From a virus, in IMG/VR virus record IMGVR_UViG_3300010293_000019, positions 1-36,078 of that record: DNA of 36,078 nt; one strand, written 5' to 3'. Both the position numbers and the translations under genes were made by a program. Every line of letters begins with the position of its first letter. The first letter of the stretch is position 1. Of the stretch, positions 6,257 to 13,371 are shown piece after piece. The notes below the pieces were generated by a model, which searched no databases, was not told the DNA's origin, and worked only from the letters and a program-made list of their open reading frames with translations.

Positions 6257-6529
6257 GCTTCTTTGCTGCTTCGAAAGTAAAGTAAAGAGCTTTTTGGGAT
6301 CAACAACTTCGTGCAGTTGCTTAACGTTTTTCTCAACTACCTCGAACTCAACAAACTCCCAAAACTGTACTTCGGCACGCTCGTGGTCGTGATAAGAATT
6401 CATCTTAGTTGTAATAAGCGTCCGCAGCTTCCCTAGCGTGTCATACACTTTGCCCGACTTGTTCCACCGACCGTCAGCTAGGCGAAACATTTCTGGATTT
6501 TTCTTGCTGCGAATTTTGTAGTAAATCAT
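6254..6529 (-). CDS. Conserved phage-type protein of unknown function
   Basis: The 91-aa protein begins MIYYKIRSKKNPEMFRLADG and continues KVYDTLGKLRTLITTKM. This pattern ('YYKI..K..PE......W...GK.YDTLGKLR..I') resembles small uncharacterised proteins found in large T4-like phages. It is mixed alpha/beta with a charged C-terminus. Its start overlaps the stop of the upstream gene (ATGA, 4 nt), so the two are coupled. Confidence 0.6.
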   Translation of the reverse strand: MIYYKIRSKKNPEMFRLADGRWNKSGKVYDTLGKLRTLITTKMNSYHDHERAEVQFWEFVEFEVVEKNVKQLHEVVDPKKLFTLLSKQQRS

Positions 6530-6789
6530 TGGTCGGCTTCACCTAGCATGATGAGCTTGGTGTGTAGGTAAAAGTTTTCTGCGAGTGTTTTGATAAGAAT
6601 TGCCAGCATAATTTCTTCGGTACTATTCTTGTCAACTACACACCATTCTGTGCTGTACTTTTCCCAAATCGAATTTCCAATAAACTCGACTGCATCGTCT
6701 GTGTTTAGATTAACCCTCTCGAATGGAACTGGATCCGCCTCCTCTAAAACTTCTTTAACCAGTTCCATTACATTTGCTCTACTTGTCAT
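6526..6789 (-). CDS. Hypothetical acidic helical protein, 87 aa
   Basis: The product MTSRANVMELVKEVLEEADPV... is acidic and mostly helical, with one aromatic patch (SIWEKYSTEWCVVD) and a hydrophobic helix (IMLAILIKTLAENFYL) that is too polar at its ends to be a membrane span. No family recognised. It overlaps the next gene by 4 nt and follows the large lipoprotein gene by 15 nt. Confidence 0.55.
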   Translation of the reverse strand: MTSRANVMELVKEVLEEADPVPFERVNLNTDDAVEFIGNSIWEKYSTEWCVVDKNSTEEIMLAILIKTLAENFYLHTKLIMLGEADQ

Positions 6790-6804
6790 ACAATTTCCTT
6801 TTGT

Positions 6805-9243
6805 TTAGAACCGCATCTCAAACTTTACACCAACTGCAAAATCCTTGTTCGTAGTTGCAATTGCATTAAACGACAGCTTCTTATGCTTTGCAAGAGTTTC
6901 GGTGTGCTGCATACGAACATAACCAACAGTCGGGTTAGATACAGACGCAGTTGTATTAGTGTATTGTGCCTTGCCGTTGACGTCAACCGAAGTCGGGATC
7001 GACAAGTCCACCTTACCGCTAATCACCTTAGGAAACACACCTGCAAACACCTTAGTAGTCTTATCGGAGTAACCAGCTTCTGCCCAAACACTTTGGATCG
7101 GTGACACGTTAGTAACCAAACCCTTGCGGATCTCAGTAGTTGAGTTAATCCACCCTGCCTTAGCTTCAAATACATCGTGCTTGGCACTTACTGACACCTC
7201 AAACATCTGCGACTTCTTAACTTCGCCCCAGCTACCTGACATGTTGATAAACGGGCTGTATGGCATGTTAGAGAACTGCACGTTAGCCCGGACGCTGTCA
7301 CTAAGCTTGATGTTAGTCAACCCGTAACCGGTAACCTCTTGCTTGTCGTCGGACGCAATCTTTAGCACACCGTAATCAGTACCAAGGTATGCGCTACGAA
7401 TGTTCTTAAGATCGCCAATGCTGCGAGTGTCGTCGGTGGGCGCATCAGACAACCGTGATGCCCAGAAGTTTGTTGACGTTTGGTTAGTGCTGCCAAAGTC
7501 CATCGTCCAGTCTCGACCAACTTGGTCAAACACTTTCATGTCCTTAACTGCACCAGCTACATTAACACCGCTAATCGAACCAGTGAGTGTTTGGGCTGAG
7601 CCATCAATTGTGATAATCTTCATCTCGCCAATCGGCTTAAACAACTTATCAACGTCAAGCATCTGGATGCTGCTCATGTTAAGCCAAGCAATCGACGACT
7701 TCGCAAGTGTTTCGTTGACTTGTGCAGGAGACATCCACGGCCAAGCCTGCTTGAGTGCATCCACGGTGGCTTGTGCAGTTACTACACCCGTATCCCCAAG
7801 CTTCGACACGTACAAGGTCTTACGCAAGTCTCCGTTTTCAACACCTCGTGTAGTTGTAACAATATACAGTTGGTCATCTGGACCGCGAACGAACGCAACT
7901 TGATTGTCTGAACCACCAAACTGATTGTGGATCTTTTTTTCGATGATATCTACTTGCTGCTGAAAAGCTTTGATAATTTCTGCGTAGCTTGCCATGTACT
8001 TGTGTTCAGCAGTGTGAATCAGCACCTGCGTACCTTCGCTAGTCGGCGCAACAATGTCCATCAGTCCGTCGTTGTTCACGTCAACCAATACTGGGTGCAT
8101 AGTTGTTAGCGTAGAGGTATTGTAGTTAAACAACGTCGTGTCGGTTACGTCAACAAACACGCCGCCGCCATCGTTACGCAAAAACTGGATTTCACTGTGC
8201 TTCGGCCACTCGTTGTTAGTAAATTCTGGACGGCTAAAAATAATTGCGTCGGTTAGCCCTGCATTGTCAAAGTTATATGCAAGCGATGCAACATCATGCG
8301 GGCCAGTAAAGTTATAACTTGCCCACTTCGGCAGCATAAACCTGCGAGTCGGAAGGTCTGTAATCTTAGTCATTACCAGATTGTTGCTTCCGTCGACCGA
8401 CCAGCTAAACAGTGCATTTGGGCGAGAGATACTTTGGGTATTTGCATGGCCAACTTCTGTGATAATTACCGACGTTTGGCCGTTGCCCATAAAGTCGGCG
8501 CCGATCGCTGATGTGCCTGCTGTATTTGCATTGCTCGAATACACTTGGAAATTAGACGCAGCATTACCAAACATAATCATGCTCTTCATGTTTGTTTGCA
8601 TAAACATGTCGTCAAGGCCGTCGTTGTTCATATCACGGACGAAACCGCCTGCTACTTCTGCGTTGATCGGAATCTCAACTTTAGTAAAACTGGTTCCGTT
8701 GCTAATGAACATCTGACCTTTTGAGTTGGTCGAGTTGTTAGTATCTGAGTAATCTGAGTAGGGAGGCATAAAGACGCTAATCTTGCCGTTACCGGTAAAG
8801 TCGCCGAAGTATGGACCTTGTTCGCTACCGTAGACATTATTGTCACCCAAAGGGAACCATTCGGCGTTTTTGTTAACGAGCACGCCGTTTTCCCAACCGA
8901 ACACGTTAAGGTAGTATTCGCCCCACCGCCCGAGAGAATCTTTGGTCGTTGGCCAAAGTCTGCCAGTAACAATAACTTCGTCGAGGCCGTCACCGTTTAG
9001 GTCTTTTGCGACCGGCCACGTTGACCCAACTGTAGTGTTTTGCGGTACTGCTTGGATTTGGTCTACTGTAGCGTTAAATGCTGGGCCGCGTACCGGACGA
9101 TGGAACGGAACATCGCGAAGCGCCTGCGAAGCTTGCACGGTCGCTGGTATAGTTGGACCGGTAGTTGCAACACAGCCTGTCAAGAACATTGCAGCAACTG
9201 ACATGCTAATAGCGGTTTTTACGAACTTAGTTTTGCGTGACAT
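6805..9243 (-). CDS. Large FG-GAP/VCBS-repeat lipoprotein with outer-membrane beta-signal
   Basis: The 812-aa protein starts with a lipoprotein signal (hydrophobic stretch then LTGC, Cys24). It then carries FG-GAP/VCBS-type calcium-binding repeats, seen as DLNGDGLDEVIV, DFTGNGKISVF, DMNNDGLDDMF, DFMGNGQTSV and DVNNDGLMDIV, spread over about residues 80-410; these build beta-propellers in integrins and bacterial surface proteins. The last 170 residues show alternating polar/nonpolar strands and end VGVKFEMRF, with a terminal Phe like the beta-signal read by the BAM complex. The expected place is the outer membrane, with the propeller anchored by lipid and barrel. It is the largest gene in the window apart from none of the virion genes around it, and it has its own strong promoter. 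It may alter the surface of the infected cell. Confidence 0.8.
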   Translation of the reverse strand: MSRKTKFVKTAISMSVAAMFLTGCVATTGPTIPATVQASQALRDVPFHRPVRGPAFNATVDQIQAVPQNTTVGSTWPVAKDLNGDGLDEVIVTGRLWPTTKDSLGRWGEYYLNVFGWENGVLVNKNAEWFPLGDNNVYGSEQGPYFGDFTGNGKISVFMPPYSDYSDTNNSTNSKGQMFISNGTSFTKVEIPINAEVAGGFVRDMNNDGLDDMFMQTNMKSMIMFGNAASNFQVYSSNANTAGTSAIGADFMGNGQTSVIITEVGHANTQSISRPNALFSWSVDGSNNLVMTKITDLPTRRFMLPKWASYNFTGPHDVASLAYNFDNAGLTDAIIFSRPEFTNNEWPKHSEIQFLRNDGGGVFVDVTDTTLFNYNTSTLTTMHPVLVDVNNDGLMDIVAPTSEGTQVLIHTAEHKYMASYAEIIKAFQQQVDIIEKKIHNQFGGSDNQVAFVRGPDDQLYIVTTTRGVENGDLRKTLYVSKLGDTGVVTAQATVDALKQAWPWMSPAQVNETLAKSSIAWLNMSSIQMLDVDKLFKPIGEMKIITIDGSAQTLTGSISGVNVAGAVKDMKVFDQVGRDWTMDFGSTNQTSTNFWASRLSDAPTDDTRSIGDLKNIRSAYLGTDYGVLKIASDDKQEVTGYGLTNIKLSDSVRANVQFSNMPYSPFINMSGSWGEVKKSQMFEVSVSAKHDVFEAKAGWINSTTEIRKGLVTNVSPIQSVWAEAGYSDKTTKVFAGVFPKVISGKVDLSIPTSVDVNGKAQYTNTTASVSNPTVGYVRMQHTETLAKHKKLSFNAIATTNKDFAVGVKFEMRF

Positions 9244-9275
9244 TTTAAGTCGCCTTACTTGTTTATGATGTGCAG

Positions 9276-9304
9276 ATTATACAACCAAAAAGGTTGCAAG
9301 TCAA
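9276..9304 (-). promoter_or_regulatory. Sigma70-type promoter for the FG-GAP lipoprotein
   Basis: The -35 is TTGACT (9299-9304) and the -10 TATAAT (9276-9281), with a 17-bp spacer and ATTTTGG just upstream. It starts 33 nt before the ATG of the large lipoprotein gene and immediately after the small lipoprotein gene. Confidence 0.85.
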
Positions 9305-9317
9305 CCAAAATTAGTGA

Positions 9318-9479
9318 TTATTTTTCTTCTTTATCTCGGAACGGATATGTTGCTACGTCGTATGTCGTTGTGACCACTGCTTTCGTTGCGTAGATTGTAG
9401 TGCTTGCTGCAACATCAACTACCGCAGTGGCACAGCCGCTAAGGGCTGCAACCACTGCTACCAAAATCACTGTTTTCAT
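9318..9479 (-). CDS. Small lipoprotein, 53 aa
   Basis: This short gene encodes MKTVILVAVVAALSGCATAV and continues to a DKEEK end. The lipobox LSGC places the lipidated Cys at residue 16, and the mature peptide is only about 38 residues, Thr/Ala/Val-rich. AGGA lies about 10 nt before the ATG. Its start is divergent from the HNH gene at 9518. The size and the lipobox recall entericidin-like or phage exclusion lipoproteins, but no specific family is recognised. Confidence 0.72.
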   Translation of the reverse strand: MKTVILVAVVAALSGCATAVVDVAASTTIYATKAVVTTTYDVATYPFRDKEEK

Positions 9480-9504
9480 TTTGTACCATCCTACATCAAA
9501 GTGG

Positions 9505-9512
9505 GATAAATA
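9505..9512 (+). promoter_or_regulatory. T4-type late promoter octamer (GATAAATA)
   Basis: GATAAATA ends 5 nt before the ATG of the HNH gene. If it works as in T4, transcription would start at or near the A of the ATG, so the message would be nearly leaderless. Confidence 0.5.
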
Positions 9513-9517
9513 GAAAT

Positions 9518-10186
9518 ATGTTCAAACAAAACAAATATCATAATTGGTACTATAACATCATCGAACGTGCAAAGTCAAGAACTATTTTCGGCTATACCGA
9601 ACGTCACCACATTATACCAAAATCGTTAGGCGGCAGTAACAACGCGGATAACATAGTATCATTGACTGCCCGTGAGCATTTTATCTGTCACCTCTTACTC
9701 ATTAAGATAGTCGATGATGCTGTTAAACATAAGATGGTGTATGCTGCTTGGCAGCAATCTCGCCCAAGTAAAAATAAAGAGGTTAAAGTTACAGGGCGCA
9801 TTTATGAGATGCTGCGGCACCAGCTATCAGAATCATACACTGGACAGAAACGTGCTCCTTTTAATGTAGAATGGCGCCAAAAGATGAGCGCGAGAGCGCA
9901 AGGCGAAAAGAACAATATGTTTGGGAAAAACCATACCGAAGAGTCAATAGCTCTGATGCGTAAAAACAGGAAAGGGTTAACCGCTGGCGCTAACAATCCG
10001 TTCTTCGGAAAAACTCATAGCGAAGAATTTAGAAAAAGAAAAGCGGAACATAATAAGTCCCGCCCTAAAGTGTTTTGTCCTTATTGTCAACGGTATTTTG
10101 ATGTTGGTATGGCGAACCGTTGGCATTTAGATAAGTGTAAGTTCAAGCCTCAAGAACATACGGGCGATTCCATTTCCCAACATTAA
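9518..10186 (+). CDS. HNH homing endonuclease with NUMOD3 repeats and a terminal zinc finger
   Basis: The 222-aa protein has an N-terminal HNH domain: HHIIPKSLGGSNNADNIV gives H30-H31 and the Asn, and AREHFICH gives H54 and H58. Two NUMOD3 DNA-binding motifs follow (NNMFGKNHTEES near 135 and NNPFFGKTHSEEF near 165). A C-terminal CPYC...H...C segment (about residues 187-207) looks like a small zinc finger. It lies on the plus strand between minus-strand genes, as a mobile element would. Its last 44 bp overlap the 3' end of the gene at 10143 on the other strand. Confidence 0.9.
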   Translation: MFKQNKYHNWYYNIIERAKSRTIFGYTERHHIIPKSLGGSNNADNIVSLTAREHFICHLLLIKIVDDAVKHKMVYAAWQQSRPSKNKEVKVTGRIYEMLRHQLSESYTGQKRAPFNVEWRQKMSARAQGEKNNMFGKNHTEESIALMRKNRKGLTAGANNPFFGKTHSEEFRKRKAEHNKSRPKVFCPYCQRYFDVGMANRWHLDKCKFKPQEHTGDSISQH

Positions 10187-10553
10187 TGTCAGTATACCAA
10201 CCAACTGAGTGGTAATCAGTCATCAAGTCCGAATCATCAAAGTTACCAACCGACATTGCATCGTACAGTTCAGTGAGGAACTTCTGAACCTTGCCAGTGT
10301 AATGGTCTTTAATCCAATACTGGTTCACATCCAGGCTGGTTGTAGCCTTGTTGATATGCTTATTGCCCGTCGGGTCGCGTTGAGCAACGGTTGCGTTATA
10401 GTTGCCAATAATGTCCAGGACGCCGGACTTGATATTGACTACCAACGTGCTGTGGTTGCTGACCGCAACAGAGCCTTTCATCTTGTACTTCTTGAGAACA
10501 GCCTTAATGCTCGGGGCCAGTTTAGCTTTTTTGGTTTGATCCATATACGCCAT
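10143..10553 (-). CDS. Conserved protein, resembles LPD29-type domain
   Basis: The 136-aa protein has a helix-strand start (IKAVLKKYKMKGSVAVSNHSTLVVNIKSG), a central helix (KVQKFLTELYDAMSVG) and the end SVGWYTDINVGKWNRPY. 'K....G...VS.HS....V.I..G' followed by a D-rich 'N.DDSD.MTDY...G.Y' is typical of a small domain found in phages and polyvalent proteins (LPD29-like). The biochemical role is unknown. CAGGAGCAAACAA precedes the ATG. The 3' end overlaps the HNH gene by 44 bp. Confidence 0.6.
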   Translation of the reverse strand: MAYMDQTKKAKLAPSIKAVLKKYKMKGSVAVSNHSTLVVNIKSGVLDIIGNYNATVAQRDPTGNKHINKATTSLDVNQYWIKDHYTGKVQKFLTELYDAMSVGNFDDSDLMTDYHSVGWYTDINVGKWNRPYVLEA

Positions 10554-10585
10554 TTGTTTGCTCCTGGTTGTTTAACTATGAACAG

Positions 10586-10614
10586 ATTATACCTGAAGTT
10601 GGATTAAATGTCAA
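10586..10614 (-). promoter_or_regulatory. Sigma70-type promoter for the LPD29-like gene
   Basis: The -35 is TTGACA (10609-10614) and the -10 TATAAT (10586-10591), with a 17-bp spacer. About 30 bp are nearly identical to the promoter at 3665-3693, including TTAATCCAA in the spacer and CTGTTCATAGT after the -10. A GTAAGTCATTGATT copy lies just upstream at 10623-10636. Confidence 0.87.
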
Positions 10615-10627
10615 CCAAAATTGTAAG

Positions 10628-10954
10628 TCATTGATTCTTAACACATCTTGTCAAGATTGGTTTCATACTAGTGTTATCTAGAACAAAACTATATTTAGGT
10701 GTTTGAATGTAAACGAGTTTCGACACTGCACCTTCATACCGAAGTGCGCCGGACGTTGTAAATTCGTTGTGCAAGATGCGATCACGACCTTCCCAGTTTA
10801 TCACCACTTTGTGCGGTTTGGTGGGATGCTGTTTAACCAGCAGCTGAGTCTGATTATAGTTTTTTGCTATGTCGCAAGTAAAAACACCTTGCTTTAGCGG
10901 TTGCGCCGCATGAGCATAGCCAATAAAAAACGCTAATATAAGCACCTTTTTCAT
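10628..10954 (-). CDS. Sec-secreted small protein of unknown function
   Basis: The 108-aa protein has a short signal peptide (MKKVLILAFFIGYAHAA, cut after AHA). The mature part has two cysteines, one near the start (FTCDIAKNY) and one near the end (LTRCVKNQ), which could form a disulfide, and is beta-rich between them. It resembles no family known to me. Its promoter's -10 lies only 9 nt before the ATG, so the leader would be a few nucleotides at most. Confidence 0.65.
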   Translation of the reverse strand: MKKVLILAFFIGYAHAAQPLKQGVFTCDIAKNYNQTQLLVKQHPTKPHKVVINWEGRDRILHNEFTTSGALRYEGAVSKLVYIQTPKYSFVLDNTSMKPILTRCVKNQ

Positions 10955-10963
10955 AGTGCTAGT

Positions 10964-10992
10964 ATATTAGCGTATTTTGGGTTTTATGTCAA
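10964..10992 (-). promoter_or_regulatory. Sigma70-type promoter close to a start codon
   Basis: The -35 is TTGACA (10987-10992) and the -10 TAATAT (10964-10969), with a 17-bp spacer and the family flank ATTTCGG. The ATG of the secreted protein gene is at 10954, only 9 nt beyond the -10. Confidence 0.75.
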
Positions 10993-10999
10993 CCGAAAT

Positions 11000-11212
11000 T
11001 TAAGCGGTAATTTTCCACTGCTTTTTGAACTGGCTAACTGACTCATCAAACTTTTCAGCAAAAGTGGTTGCAATATTTAATTGTGCATTGGTCATAATTG
11101 AGTATGCATCTTTAATTTCAACTTGAGGAATCATTGTGCTGATTGTGGTTGCAGTCTTACGAGCCTGCTCAACGACTTCTACTGCGGTTGGGAATTTAAA
11201 ATTTGTGTTCAT
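11000..11212 (-). CDS. Small helical protein, 70 aa, phasin-like look
   Basis: The protein MNTNFKFPTAVEVVEQARKT... is entirely helical, with an amphipathic pattern and 'NAQLNIATTFAEKFDESVSQFKKQW'-like segments that loosely recall phasins. The family call is weak. AAGGAGACTATT precedes the ATG. It has a 100-nt leader holding a hairpin element that also occurs in front of hsp20, and both a sigma70-like and a late promoter upstream, which suggests a product needed in quantity or throughout infection. Confidence 0.6.
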   Translation of the reverse strand: MNTNFKFPTAVEVVEQARKTATTISTMIPQVEIKDAYSIMTNAQLNIATTFAEKFDESVSQFKKQWKITA

Positions 11213-11244
11213 AATAGTCTCCTTAAAAGTAAGCGAACATTTCT

Positions 11245-11272
11245 GTAAGGCCCGCCCTATGCAGCACCTTAC
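11245..11272 (-). ncRNA. Conserved leader hairpin, copy A
   Basis: On the minus strand GTAAGG (11272-11267) pairs perfectly with CCTTAC (11250-11245) around a 16-nt loop TGCTGCATAGGGCGGG. The same loop, except its first base, and a covarying stem occur at 18417-18445 before hsp20. It lies between the promoter and the ribosome site of the 70-aa gene. I do not recognise it as a known riboswitch or thermometer. Confidence 0.65.
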
Positions 11273-11276
11273 TTTC

Positions 11277-11313
11277 TATTTATCATTATACTTGTGCACC
11301 GCAACATTTTCAA
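11277..11313 (-). promoter_or_regulatory. Overlapping late-type and sigma70-type promoters
   Basis: Minus strand: TTGAAA (11308-11313), a 17-bp spacer, TATAAT (11285-11290) fit sigma70. Directly after it GATAAATA (11277-11284) fits the T4-type late octamer. Either would place the conserved hairpin at the very 5' end of the transcript. Confidence 0.6.
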
Positions 11314-11320
11314 CTTCTTC

Positions 11321-12439
11321 TTAACCAATTTTCCCGAATTCCGCCCATCTGTTACCGTCGAGTGAAATCCATCCAACAGACTGTCCGATTTCTGGTGATT
11401 CATTAAACACTAATGTACCTTTTTTAGCCTTTTCTGTTGGCATGGTAGCCGAACTGCTTATCTCAACTTTACCAACAGTTAATTTTTTAATAAGGGTGCC
11501 GCCGTCAGAATCTAAAACTATGTTATCTTTATTACCGCTACTTAACACTAACGACTGTTTCCTTGGGGCTGAAATAATAGCAACATCTTGACGTCTTTTA
11601 CCAATGGAAATTTCTACTTCTTCGTCCCATATTGTTAAAGCGGAACTCGGTTCTAACGTGTTAATCCCGACTCGTTTGTTGCCCACGTACACAGTATTAT
11701 ATAGTAAGGTCTCGCCTTTGACTTGCAGTTGTCTTAATTCGCCGACTGTTTGTAAGTTCGACTCAGTAACAAACATTCCTAACCGGTTGCCAGAAACAAT
11801 CTCTTTACCGTTAACAGTAAGCTCTTTAACATGCAGACCTTCTTGCTCAATCTTGTCGAACATCTCGTTGCGGTATGCATTAAAGAACTCAGGAGTTATA
11901 GTTTTAGTAACTGCGCTGATTGCATATTCAGTAATTTGCTTAAAGAATGGAGTGTCAGCAGTTGTTTGTCCTTTAATAATAATGTCACCATCGATTGTTA
12001 CAGGCCCTTTAATCTCTAACTCTGTTGCTATAATTTTGTTTTCTACTACTACTCCATTATCTAAAATAGTCAACTGGCAAGATTTTGCACTATCTTGAAT
12101 ACCAACGCTTTGGAAATTCTTATGAACCCCACCTTTAACATTATCTCCGCTAATAAAAAATGTTGTTAAATCAATTGCAGCACCACTAATTGTTCCGTGA
12201 CCAAAATTTGGTGTACCTTTAATTTGATTTTGTATTGACTGTAATATTGCATCTTTAAGTAACGGTTGAACTTTTTCAGAGATATGATATTTTATTGTTT
12301 GTAATAAGTCTATCTTTTGCAATTCTTGAGAAATAGCAAAGATTACCTCCTCGGTAATTTTTTCTTCTAACATTGTTAGAAAAGTGTTGGATAAACTCTT
12401 AGAAAAAGAGTCCGACAGCGATTGAAGTTTTTGGTCCAT
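11321..12439 (-). CDS. Tail fibre / structural adhesin protein
   Basis: The 372-aa protein starts with an amphipathic helical region (residues 1-75, coiled-coil-like). Beta-rich, triple-stranded-fibre-like repeats follow: VTIDGDIIIKGQTT, LHVKELTVNGKEI, LRQLQVKGETLLYNTVYVGNKRVGINTLEP. The phrase 'RVGINTLEPSSALTIWD' is the common 'VGIGT..P...L.V' fibre motif, and 'GTLVFNE...GWISLDGNRWAEFG' is a typical fibre C-terminal knob segment. It is probably a distal or accessory tail fibre of the virion. It lies directly downstream of the sugar-modification genes and has a late-type octamer at 12457. Confidence 0.75.
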   Translation of the reverse strand: MDQKLQSLSDSFSKSLSNTFLTMLEEKITEEVIFAISQELQKIDLLQTIKYHISEKVQPLLKDAILQSIQNQIKGTPNFGHGTISGAAIDLTTFFISGDNVKGGVHKNFQSVGIQDSAKSCQLTILDNGVVVENKIIATELEIKGPVTIDGDIIIKGQTTADTPFFKQITEYAISAVTKTITPEFFNAYRNEMFDKIEQEGLHVKELTVNGKEIVSGNRLGMFVTESNLQTVGELRQLQVKGETLLYNTVYVGNKRVGINTLEPSSALTIWDEEVEISIGKRRQDVAIISAPRKQSLVLSSGNKDNIVLDSDGGTLIKKLTVGKVEISSSATMPTEKAKKGTLVFNESPEIGQSVGWISLDGNRWAEFGKIG

Positions 12440-12456
12440 AATATACTCTGTTTAAG

Positions 12457-12464
12457 TATTTATT
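12457..12464 (-). promoter_or_regulatory. T4-type late promoter octamer (AATAAATA)
   Basis: AATAAATA on the minus strand, 17 nt before the tail fibre ATG. It overlaps the stop codon of the amidinotransferase gene (GAA-TAA-ATA). Confidence 0.5.
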
Positions 12465-13371
12465 CTCTTACTAAGTCCAGTGTTACACAATGAAATCCAC
12501 CGCCTAGCGTTCTTGAGTGTCGTAGTTCAAGAGGGATACACCGGAACCCTCTTTTCTCTAACATTCGAATAATGTCAGTTTGCTTTTTGTCGATAATAAC
12601 TGTTTCTTCATCGACACTTAACATATTTAGGGCGATCCACTTACTTGCATACGGATACTGATAAAAATCCTGTGCAACAACGTCATTGATATAAATTTTT
12701 TCCCAATCTCTAAAAGTCATTGGGCAATTACCTTCATTGACCCTACTACCATTGAGCAATACTAACCCTTCTCTTAACGGAGTAATAGTGCTATCGATAT
12801 GTACACCAGAATAAAAATTACAAGACTCAATATTAATGTGTGGAAATTGATCCCGCAACCAATACAATGCTTTAGCATTTCCACTATCGCTTAACAGATA
12901 AAGCCAAGTATCGCCTAACCTGCAAATATTAGCAGCATCTAATACCATATCATCATACTTAGGCATTTCGTGTACTTTTTTCGCACGATCTACAACGTCG
13001 CACAAAGAAGTAATTTCCATATTACGGCACGGGTACATCATGCTAACATCAACAATATCTTCACCGGCGACTAGCAATCGATCTCGAGGACAATAATTAT
13101 ACATTCCGTCCAGATTCTGATAATTTTGATGCCACGGACGATGAACTATAACATCCAACTCCTTTAGTGTATTACTTAAAATCTCGAGGTCTTCGTTAGC
13201 TTCGTCTATTATGTACTGTGGAACCGGCCCAGAAGGAACAGGAGTTTCTTTCCAGCTTGTTTTTTCGGATTCTTTCTTAAAAACTTTATCATAGCGGGGC
13301 CAATTTGCATACGAGGCTGACCCTACTACAATCTCTTTCAACTTTCCCCATTCATTATTGCTAGATAACAT
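12460..13371 (-). CDS. GATM-family amidinotransferase
   Basis: The 303-aa protein matches the glycine/inosamine amidinotransferase family, which moves the amidino group of arginine to an amine. All three catalytic elements are visible: D145 in LDAANICRLGDTW (human GATM FDAADFVRAG), H191 in SGVHIDSTITPL (MHIDAT) and the nucleophile C295 in LGGGFHCVTLDL (LGGGFHCWTCD). 'SKWIALNMLSVDE' matches the family too. The N-terminal NEWGKLKEIVVG is the usual first propeller blade. The start overlaps the upstream stop as TAATG, coupling it to the nucleotide-sugar dehydrogenase. The acceptor is unknown; an amino sugar fits the neighbours. Confidence 0.88.
   Translation of the reverse strand: MLSSNNEWGKLKEIVVGSASYANWPRYDKVFKKESEKTSWKETPVPSGPVPQYIIDEANEDLEILSNTLKELDVIVHRPWHQNYQNLDGMYNYCPRDRLLVAGEDIVDVSMMYPCRNMEITSLCDVVDRAKKVHEMPKYDDMVLDAANICRLGDTWLYLLSDSGNAKALYWLRDQFPHINIESCNFYSGVHIDSTITPLREGLVLLNGSRVNEGNCPMTFRDWEKIYINDVVAQDFYQYPYASKWIALNMLSVDEETVIIDKKQTDIIRMLEKRGFRCIPLELRHSRTLGGGFHCVTLDLVRE

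Noticed and set aside
8652-8993. A 113-codon minus-strand frame inside the large lipoprotein gene
   Set aside because: Same strand, another frame; the FG-GAP repeats and lipobox are all in the long frame, and this one is Thr/Ser-rich noise without a ribosome site.
11245-11272. Assignment of the conserved leader hairpin to a named riboswitch or phage RNA class
   Set aside because: I could not match its loop to any class I can recall with certainty, so it is left unnamed.
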